From NCBI GenBank assembly GCA_964423615.1, contig CAYRFQ010000112.1, forward strand, positions 1 to 23,903: DNA of 23,903 bases. The letters are read 5' to 3'. The DNA is from CAYRFQ01 sp964423615 (lineage in GTDB: Bacteria; Planctomycetota; Planctomycetia; Gemmatales; Gemmataceae). The position numbers and the translations under genes were made by a program. Below, piece by piece: positions 7,676-15,400 of this stretch (positions are counted from its first letter, which is position 1; the number at the start of each line of letters is the position of its first letter). Under the pieces are notes generated by a model. The model was given only the letters and a program-made list of their open reading frames with translations, did not search any database and was not told where the DNA came from.

Positions 7676-7715
7676 GAACTCCATCCAACTTGCGATCACA
7701 AATTGGATGGAGTTC
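7676..7715. terminator. Second strong hairpin next to peroxidase 3' end
   Basis: A perfect 13-bp stem (7676-7688 with 7703-7715) closes a 14-nt loop, 27 bp beyond the end of the minus-strand peroxidase gene. Outside it TCAGAGA (7671-7677) can also pair with TCTCTGA (7725-7731), giving an alternative, longer fold. It is probably the 3' structure of the peroxidase transcript. Confidence 0.5.
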
Positions 7716-7741
7716 AAACTGTAGTCTCTGAAGTCTTGGCA

Positions 7742-10288
7742 TTACATGGTCACAGGTAGATCCCAAGTTTGGAGCATTGGAGCCAAGTCCTTTCCAAAGC
7801 CTCCCATGAGGAAGTCGAAGGCAAGATCGTTCTGGAAATTTTGAGGCGTCAAGAACTCCACAAGATCCTCATCGGCCTGGAATGCTTCGGCCATGGCCCA
7901 AAGCATCAGCTCCTCTCCCATGACCATGCCACCGATCAACAAGTCATCGCCATCGCCACCAAAGAGAAAGTCTCGGCCTGCCCCGCCGATCAGAATGTCG
8001 TCTCCTGCGAAGCCGTAAATAAAGTCCATGCCAGCGCCGCCGGAGAGAACTTCCGAGTTGTTCGCACCCCTGATGAAGTCAAGACCGGCACCTCCTTCGA
8101 GCCAAATTTGTGCGGAAACGTCATCTTTGGCCGTCAGGATGTCGGTGCCTCCCGCACCATCGACCTTGATTTGGTCTGCACCGTGAGTGATTTGGTGCGT
8201 TCCCATGACGTGCACAACGGCTTCATCGACAACGATGGAGTCGAAGCTATCCGTTCCGACGACCTTGACTGTATCGTTCGTGCCGCCACGAGTGAAGACC
8301 TCGACAGGCAGGGGCTGAGCGAGACGACCCAGTTCGATTTGGAAAGCGTCATCCTGGTTCGTGCCGAAGAGGACGACTCGGCTGGTACCCGCGAGCGGTC
8401 GGAGGACTTCTTCACCAGTCGTTGTGTTCGTCACCTTTATGGTACCTCCGGTGACTTGAAGACTCACATCGGCAGGGCCAGTTCCGGCAGGCGCTCGGTA
8501 GGTAAAGACGGAGGCGTCTCGGAAGACTTCGTCCTGGATGTTGGGCGGTATCGCAGAGTTTTCTCGGATGATGTCGGCGAGAAGAGTGTTCTCGATGGTG
8601 TTGAGTTGGTCCTGGGTGAAGAGGTCGTTCTCGTAATAAAACCTGTCGCCATCACGGAGCCGAGCAAACTGATCGACCCATAAAGCTGTGAACGTCTCAC
8701 CTAAACTCGATCCGGGTAGATGGTCTTCGGCGAGTCCACCGACCCAAAGGTCGATGTCATCGACGCTGTCGTAGACTCCTGCCAGGGCCGACCAGGTTTG
8801 GAAGTCCGAGGAGATGTCGGCGAAACTCCGGAATCGCTCCAGGCCCAGCGATGAGCGCACTTCGTTCAATGTCGGCATGCCGTGTTCTCGGCCCCGCTGG
8901 ATGTTCAACGACGCGAGGTCGAAGCCCCCTGCGCCGGGAGGTCCGAAGAGGAAATTGCGGACTTCGTCGACCACAAAGCGATCGATCTCTTGTTGAGGCT
9001 GAGCGGCCAGCCCATGCAAAAGCGGCTCGATGCCGCCCTCGGTGAACAACCGGTCGGGCCGGAAGAAGGCGTCCCGCAGGGCAAGGTGTCCTTCGGCAAT
9101 CGGGTTCCCCGCCGCATCGACGCGGAAAAGTTCGAGCGGCAGCATGGTATGACCGACTCGATACGCGGCGCTGGAAAACTCATTCGACAAGCCAGGGTTG
9201 ACTGTGCTGTCGTAACCGATGTATTCCCCAAGGTAGCTGTTTGGTCCCAGAATTGCAGGAAGGAACTCGTTATAGGTGATCGCCTGGAGTTCCGCAATGA
9301 CGATCCTTCGAGCGCCGTGGTAGAGCTGCTCGTCGTTCCATGTCGGATGCTGCTCGGCAAGCAAATCGGCTTGGCGATTGTGTTCACGCACCCAGAGGGT
9401 GTGCATGGCCGTGAGTCCGAGTTGTTCGTTGGACCGAGGGTCACCGGCTAGGAACAGCTGGCTGGGGTCGGGTGCTCGATCGGAAGAGGCGTTGGGGAAA
9501 AATTCATCCGATCCTTCGGGTTTAAAATTGAAGATCATCAGTTCCCCGACAGGCGTCGTCTGAGTCTTGAGCTTTCCGCCATCGAAGGAGCGTAGGGCGT
9601 TGGCTCGAGCCATGTCCGAACCGTAGATATTGGACCCGTCGATGAACGCCGTGATGGAATTGACCTGCTCTCGAATTCCGGCATCACCCGGTTCAGAATT
9701 CGAGCGAGAAAGAGCCATTTCCACCGTTCCGGTCCGGAAAGGATCGAAGTAGGGGTCGCCTGTTGGAATGGGGATCGGGAACGGCTCTTTTGGGTGGGCC
9801 TCGTCGGCGAGTGTGATGTCGTGATCGACGAACTGCCCCCACTGGAAAGTGAAGGTGCTCAGGCCTCGCTGACTGGGGATGGAAACGGGTCCTTGAGCGA
9901 CGACCGCATTGCTGATTGTTCGCGGGTTTGGTCTGTCGGCTCCGGAAGGAGAATCGGTCCCGTTGGAATAGTCGGCATAGCTAAGACGCAAGAAGTGTGT
10001 CTCGGCTTGTCCCCAAGTGGGGTTGGTCAGGTTGTTTCCCGAACCATCGATGGTTTGGTACATCCCGGATGAGGGAACAATGCGGGATTCGAGGTGCTCG
10101 AGAAGAAGCGGCCCGTGGGCGTGCGATTTTCGGTTGATGGCTCTATGATCTTGTGTTTTGACGCTGGAACGGGAGACAGTAACTGTCTCCAAGCGCCGTC
10201 TCGAGCCAGAAAAATATCGACGAACAGAATCCCCCACAACGTGTGAGGATGGTGCGAAAAACCAGCCTGAGAGAAACTGTTGAAACAT
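7742..10288 (-). CDS. Secreted animal-type haem peroxidase with Ca-binding repeats
   Basis: 848 residues. Residues 1-60 are basic and lack a plain signal peptide; LLEHLESRIVPSS (61-73) is the LExR-type motif that planctomycetes place near the start of many surface or exported proteins. An animal haem (peroxidasin-like) domain follows: distal His156 in QFVDHDI, distal-side Arg in WVREHNR (299-305), ITAFIDGSNIYGS, and proximal His380 in AYRVGHTMLP. The C-terminal part (from about 620) has a beta-rich region and then GGAG-DFIYGFAGDDIL-type glycine/aspartate nonapeptides that bind Ca2+ as in RTX proteins, followed by about 50 unrelated residues. It should use H2O2 to oxidise halides or phenols outside the cytoplasm; the substrate is unknown. 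GAGG lies about 12 bases before the ATG. Confidence 0.88.
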   Translation of the reverse strand: MFQQFLSGWFFAPSSHVVGDSVRRYFSGSRRRLETVTVSRSSVKTQDHRAINRKSHAHGPLLLEHLESRIVPSSGMYQTIDGSGNNLTNPTWGQAETHFLRLSYADYSNGTDSPSGADRPNPRTISNAVVAQGPVSIPSQRGLSTFTFQWGQFVDHDITLADEAHPKEPFPIPIPTGDPYFDPFRTGTVEMALSRSNSEPGDAGIREQVNSITAFIDGSNIYGSDMARANALRSFDGGKLKTQTTPVGELMIFNFKPEGSDEFFPNASSDRAPDPSQLFLAGDPRSNEQLGLTAMHTLWVREHNRQADLLAEQHPTWNDEQLYHGARRIVIAELQAITYNEFLPAILGPNSYLGEYIGYDSTVNPGLSNEFSSAAYRVGHTMLPLELFRVDAAGNPIAEGHLALRDAFFRPDRLFTEGGIEPLLHGLAAQPQQEIDRFVVDEVRNFLFGPPGAGGFDLASLNIQRGREHGMPTLNEVRSSLGLERFRSFADISSDFQTWSALAGVYDSVDDIDLWVGGLAEDHLPGSSLGETFTALWVDQFARLRDGDRFYYENDLFTQDQLNTIENTLLADIIRENSAIPPNIQDEVFRDASVFTYRAPAGTGPADVSLQVTGGTIKVTNTTTGEEVLRPLAGTSRVVLFGTNQDDAFQIELGRLAQPLPVEVFTRGGTNDTVKVVGTDSFDSIVVDEAVVHVMGTHQITHGADQIKVDGAGGTDILTAKDDVSAQIWLEGGAGLDFIRGANNSEVLSGGAGMDFIYGFAGDDILIGGAGRDFLFGGDGDDLLIGGMVMGEELMLWAMAEAFQADEDLVEFLTPQNFQNDLAFDFLMGGFGKDLAPMLQTWDLPVTM

Positions 10289-10421
10289 GCTTGCGAATTC
10301 CTCAAATCAAGTAAGGAGAAGTGAACCCATGATCAAAATCAGTGGGCCAAGCCTTTGGAAAGATGAAGACGAAAAAACTTCACAAGGTTACATAATTGAC
10401 GAAATTTAGAGGTAGTATTTG

Positions 10422-10675
10422 AAATGGGTGCAACCGCGGTTATTGCCAGGAGTATTTAGTTGCCAAGTATGAAGTCAATCTTTTAATCCAGTGAATTAGA
10501 GCTTAGGAAGGGCTTTTTTGCCACAATTCTCGGAAAATCGGCGCCAAGGTGTGGTGATTTTCAAAGTGAATCCTGCCGCAAAGCTCATCCACTGCACAAT
10601 AAATGGCACAAAGTATTCCTTCAAAACCACGAAACCCCGAAAAAGTCCTGGCAATAACCGCGGTTGCACCCATTT
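10422..10675. repeat. Perfect 30-bp inverted repeat pair, 194-bp spacer
   Basis: Positions 10422-10451 and 10646-10675 are exact reverse complements over 30 bp. Each arm contains the 10-bp palindrome AACCGCGGTT. Outward of the arms a weaker match continues (AAAT, then ACCTCT after a 2-base offset), while the inner side loses similarity at once. This is the layout of a small non-autonomous mobile element with terminal inverted repeats, or of a large regulatory dyad. No transposase or convincing ORF lies between the arms. Confidence 0.75.
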
Positions 10676-11055
10676 GAAATCAAAAACCTCTCAAGACATC
10701 TCCTCCATGATCTTTTTTCTGATTTCCGACAGACTACGAAACGTTCTACTTGAAGAATGACCCAAAAGCCCTCCCGTTGGAGAAATTTTATCTATTTTTC
10801 CCAAAGTTCCGTTCCGTCAGGGTGAATCGTAGTGAGGATTTGTATTTTTTGGGAGTCATGAGGATCAAGATCCAAGTCTGAAAAAACACAGGAAACTCAG
10901 AAGGAACGCACGATTAGTAAATTTTTTTCTGTTTGTTTCGTGTTTACACGCCCAGTTCTTTCTTTTTGGGTGTGGTTCGAAGGTGTGTCTCTGGATTTTG
11001 AAATTCTATGTTCGTCGTGGGTACACACGAACCGCGTGTCGATACGATTTCCAGG

Positions 11056-11092
11056 AAAATCCAGAGTCCAATATCCAGAGGAGTATCTCTGG
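11056..11092. other. Clustered CCAGAG/CTCTGG dyads
   Basis: AAAATCCAGAG (11056-11066) is the reverse complement of CTCTGGATTTT at 10989-10999, and CCAGAG (11075-11080) pairs with CTCTGG (11087-11092) round a 6-nt loop. They lie 80-180 bp beyond the end of the zinc-ribbon gene and could form its 3' structure, though no T-tract is present. Confidence 0.3.
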
Positions 11093-11173
11093 TTCGAGTT
11101 TGTGTGGAGGGCTTACGTTTATCTTTCGTGAGGCGTGGAGCCACTTGGGTTTCCAATGTCTAAATGCCGGTCG

Positions 11174-11911
11174 TTATTCGTGCCCCATCATACCGCGAAC
11201 AAGAGTCACAATGCCAATGATGAACAAAACTGGTGGGTAAAAGAAGATGAAGTCAAACGAAAGTCCGACGACGAACCAAACGACGGCACCGACCATCATG
11301 AATGCCCCTGCACCGATAGCTGCTCCTCCACTAACACCACCTCCACTGTTGCTCTTTCGGCGTTTCTTTTTGATCGGAGGTCGTTTGCGTTTTCGTGGAC
11401 GATCATCGAAATCGTCATCAAAATCCCGAGGTCGAGATTCCCTTCCACGACGTACACGAGTGTCGCGCTCTGTATCGTCTCGTTCCCAACTGCCATTTTC
11501 ACGAGTGCGGCCTGGACCTCTCCTATCACGATCGCGAGGACGATCGTAATCGTCACGATCGTAATCATCGGGATCTCTACGGTCGCGGTCGTCGCGCTCG
11601 TACTGAGATTTTTCTCGTTCCGGGGTTCGGTCGGATCGGTTCCGGCGCACTTGCTTGTCCAAGGTCTCACGTGAACTTACATGCTCTTCCCCTCGGGATC
11701 GGGAAGGACGTTCCTCGGTTGGACGTGTTTTCGGTATGGGTATTGGGGGTGGAGGAGGGCTTGTGGAAGAAGCGGGTTTTGCTGATGGTCCGGATTCTGC
11801 GGCAGGGATCGCCACCACCGCCTGGCAGTGCGGGCAACGAATCTTGCGCCCGGCGAGTTCATCGGCAATTCGTAATCGTTTGTTACACGAACATTGAACG
11901 ACAATTGGCAT
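11174..11911 (-). CDS. Zinc-ribbon membrane protein with Arg/Asp-rich linker
   Basis: 245 residues, function unknown. Four cysteines (7, 9, 26, 29; CSCNKRL and IRCPHC) form the short zinc ribbon that many planctomycete membrane proteins carry at the N-terminus. A proline/serine segment (about 36-65) and a low-complexity linker (about 65-185) follow, dominated by Arg, Asp and Glu with YDRDDYDRP-like units and then a Lys/Arg patch. Two hydrophobic helices (about 197-217 and 222-240) end the protein, so the ribbon and the charged linker probably face the cytoplasm. GAGGG lies 12 bases before the ATG. No operon partner. The repeats in the DNA (ACGATCG runs near 11530-11560) reflect the linker codons. 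Confidence 0.8.
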   Translation of the reverse strand: MPIVVQCSCNKRLRIADELAGRKIRCPHCQAVVAIPAAESGPSAKPASSTSPPPPPIPIPKTRPTEERPSRSRGEEHVSSRETLDKQVRRNRSDRTPEREKSQYERDDRDRRDPDDYDRDDYDRPRDRDRRGPGRTRENGSWERDDTERDTRVRRGRESRPRDFDDDFDDRPRKRKRPPIKKKRRKSNSGGGVSGGAAIGAGAFMMVGAVVWFVVGLSFDFIFFYPPVLFIIGIVTLVRGMMGHE

Positions 11912-12404
11912 GCTGATTCCCTCGAAAGAACTTGGTCAGTTGATTTCATGTACCATTGATCATCACAAGTTGGAATCGGGCGACTCTATTGGTTTCGACA
12001 GTCTGCATTCCACATCCTTACTGAGTCGACGGAGTTTGTGCTTTCACTCGATCGCATCACCTGGATTATCTGCTTGTTTTTACTTAATTGTTTGGCATCA
12101 TACCATGATGGTGGTGGTTTGGGCAATGTCGGAAGACATCATGGATTTTGCCTCCAATTTGGAATCATTGGGCCTTGGAGAGTTCCTTCGACACTGACAC
12201 GAACCGCGAGACTCTCAAAGAAACTCCTCACTCGCGTTTGGTTTGAGAGTCGCATCGTGCCCAACAGATCAACGCTCCCAAACATGTAATCGTGATTCCA
12301 ACTATTGGGAGGACCATCGCAGAGATGCCCTTTGATCTCACCTACACACAAATCCAATGTAATCCCAAATAACAGCAGATGCGCACGAGAAAAAGGTCTC
12401 CACT
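11912..12404. other. Divergent intergenic region before the sulfatase gene
   Basis: This 493-bp gap lies between divergently transcribed genes and so must carry promoters for both. No confident -35/-10 pair was found. It contains the dyad CCATGATG (12103-12110)/CATCATGG (12136-12143) and the leader hairpin at 12210-12251. The open frames inside show no protein-family likeness. Confidence 0.4.
12210..12251 (+). promoter_or_regulatory. Leader hairpin upstream of the sulfatase gene
   Basis: GACTCTCAAA (12210-12219) pairs perfectly with TTTGAGAGTC (12242-12251); inside, AAAC (12221-12224) can pair with GTTT (12236-12239) with a small bulge, extending the stem. It lies about 155 bp before the sulfatase ATG and would be in its 5' leader if transcription begins further upstream. 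A regulatory role is a guess. Confidence 0.35.
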
Positions 12405-15400
12405 ATGTCTATGCGAATCCTCTGTACGGTCCTGGGTCTCTATCTTTTCGCGTCGCCATCGCCTTTTCTGAAGGCAGAAGAAGGCAGCCAACCTTCGAAA
12501 CCCAAGAAGAAGCGAATGAACGTCGTCATCATCTTCACCGACGACCAGGGCTATGCCGACGTGGGTTGCTTTGGAGCCAAAGGCTTCAAGACTCCCAATT
12601 TGGACCGAATGGCCAAACAGGGAGCCCGGTTTAGCAGTTTTTACGTTTCGACTGCCGTTTGTTCGGCGTCGCGTTCGGCTCTGATGACTGGGTGTTACCA
12701 CACCCGAGTCGACATCCACGGGGCGTTCGGTCCCGGTCGTGTTGGGCTTCATCAAAACGAAGTTACGATCGCTGAGCTGTTGAAGCAACTCGGATATCGG
12801 TGTGGTTGTTTTGGAAAATGGCACCTCGGTTCGGTCCCAGACTTGTTGCCAGCGGCCCAGGGGTTCGACGAATACTTTGGGTTGCCCTACAGCAATGACA
12901 TGAGCCCAAGCCCGAAGAACAATCCTTTGCCGCAGGCTCGCAAACGCTGGCCTCCGCTCCCACTCATCTCAGGTACAAAAGTAATTCAGCTTGAGCCGGA
13001 CCAATCGCAACTTACGAAGTGGTACACCGAAAAAGCTGTAAAATTCATCAAGAAGAACAAGGACGAGCCGTTTTTCTGCTACCTGGCTCATTCGATGCCG
13101 CACGTCCCGCTCTACGCATCGAAAAACTTCAAAGGCAAAACGAAGAGGGGACTCTATGGCGACGTGATCACCGAAATCGACTGGTCGGTTGGCCAAATCC
13201 TGGAAACGCTCAAGAACGAAGGACTCGACGAGAACACCTTGGTGATCTTCACTTCGGACAATGGGCCGTGGTTGACGTTTGGGAATCACGGCGGGTCGGC
13301 TTTTCCTCTGCGAGAAGGCAAGGGAACGATTTTCGAGGGAGGCGTCCGCGTTCCGTGCGTGATGCGGTGGCCTGGACACATTCCGGCGGGACACATTTGT
13401 GACGAACCGGCGATGACGATCGACATCTTGCCGACGATTGCGAAGTTGACCGGTGCGAAGCTCCCGAAACACAAAATTGACGGGAAAAATATCTGGCCGC
13501 TCATGCAAGGGGAGGAAAACGCGAAGTCTCCCCACGAGGCGTATTACTTCTGGTATTCGCGAGAACTCCGAGCCGTCCGTATGGGCAAGTGGAAATTGCA
13601 TTTTCCGCACCGCTATCGAACGCTCACCGGTCCTCCTGGAATGGACGGGAATCGGGCAAATCAGGGTTCGGACAAAATCGGTTTGTCTTTGTTTGATCTG
13701 GAAAAGGATATCGGAGAGAAAAATAACGTCCTTGAGAAACACCCCGATGTTGTCGCCAAGATCACCAAACTGGCCGAAAAGATGCGAGGACGACTCGGCG
13801 ACCGTCTTACAAAGACCAAGGGAAAAGAAGTTCGTCCGTTGGGGAAGTCGAAATTGCCCCCCACAAAGAAAGGCAAGAAGAAGCAGGGGAAGAGGGAACA
13901 GGCAACCGGGAAACGAGGACAGCAGATCGACCAAGTTGGTGAACCAGAGTGCGGAGGTGAGGCCTTGGGGCGTCCTTTTGTTATCTCCCGAGACCAAGTT
14001 GGAGCAAAGCCGACACAACCTCAGACCCCCAACATCAAAAGTGTGATCGCTGCGTTGGAGAGTGAGAACGCTACGACACGCCAACGGGCTCTGGACCGAC
14101 TGGCCCTTCTTGGCCCCAAGGCAGAAGCTGCTGTTCCAGCTTTGGCGAAGCTGGTGAGCAAAGGCACGTTGGGAGATAAGGTTCGTGCAGTGTATGTTCT
14201 CGGCACTATTGGAAAGAAGGCCGAGGCAGCCGTCCCGATTTTGACAACGAGTTTGGATTCGAAAGATTTTGCTATCGTCAAACAAGCTGGGCTGTCACTC
14301 TTGCAAATCCAAGGACCGACTCTGAAAACGACGACCAAGTTGCTTGGGTGGCCTGGCAAGAGTCCCGCCCCGGGAAGCCATTATTGGGGTTATTTGACGA
14401 GTGGACCGGTCGAGGTAACGCCGCATCTCATCCACTTATTCGGAAGCAAGAACAAAATTGAACGCCAGAATGCTGCGGTGGCGATCGGCCCGCTTATGGT
14501 CAACTCCCCATCCGAAGGGAGCAAGGTCAACTGGGCGAAGATCAACGAATCGGCACAAGCTCAAATCGTTTCCGGGCTTCTGAAGCTAACGAAGGATCCA
14601 GCCCCGGAAGTCGTTGAGGCTGCGGTATCGAGTTTGGTACTTGTGGCACCGGAACAGTCGAGCAAGGTCATTCCCGTTATCGTCGGGTTACTCCAACAGA
14701 AGCAGATCAGCAGTTATACTGCGTGGAGGTTGCTTGGTAACGCGAGAAATAAAGCCATCGAACCGTTCCTTGAAGCGCTCGACACGGAAGATCGCGTTGT
14801 CCGACAGCAAATCGGCTACACTCTCGGAGCGATAGCCGCAGCTTCGCCCAAGCTGATTCTCTCGCTGAAAAGTGAGTCCCGAAACGTCCGTGCCGGTGCC
14901 GCTTTCGCCCTGGGTATGAACAGAGCTGTTCCGGAAGCCAGCGAACCTTTGCGAAAAGCCTTGAAGGATTCGAGTGAAGAAGTCCGGCTCAACGCTGCCC
15001 AGGCTCTCTTGCGAATCAACGGGAAGGACGAGGGGAAGAACGTCGTTCCGGTCCTTCGAGGCGTGCTGGCCAGTAAGGATGGCGAGTTCCGGGCCCGCGC
15101 AGCTCTGAATCTATCACGCATTCCGATGGCTGCCGAGGAGGCTTTACCTGAACTCCTCCGAGCTTTGAAAGACAAGGAGTTGCGAGTTCGAACTTCGGCC
15201 GCACGAGCCGTTGTGTTGATCGATCCGAAGCAAGGAGGGGCCATTGTTCCGACGATCGCCGATGCTTTGAAGTCCAAGAAACTCCTCCTGCAAGGAGCCT
15301 TACTGGCGCCGAAAATCGGAGACGCAGCCAAACGACTGGTTCCCGAGTTGACCGGTGCTTTGGAAACCGAACTGAAGAAACTGAAAGCCGTGGATTCGGA

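Larger units (their letters stand above)
10289..11173. other. Gene-free stretch upstream of the peroxidase
   Basis: This 885-bp AT-richer stretch separates two minus-strand genes. It should contain the peroxidase promoter and 5' leader, but no clear -35/-10 pair was found. It holds the 30-bp inverted repeat pair (10422-10675), and an inverted pair CTCTGGATTTT (10989-10999)/AAAATCCAGAG (11056-11066) with a small CCAGAG/CTCTGG hairpin (11075-11092). Short open frames here (10518-10760, 10940-11131) show no family likeness, and I do not call them genes. Confidence 0.5.

Noticed and set aside
7769..8683. 304-residue plus-strand frame opposite the peroxidase C-terminus
   Set aside because: No recognisable domain; the minus strand has Ca-binding repeats here.
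10518..10760. 80-residue plus-strand ORF spanning the right inverted-repeat arm
   Set aside because: No ribosome site, no likeness to a family, and it runs through the repeat arm, so coding is unlikely.
12969..14285. 438-residue minus-strand frame inside the sulfatase gene
   Set aside because: It lies fully opposite a convincing sulfatase domain and shows no family pattern.
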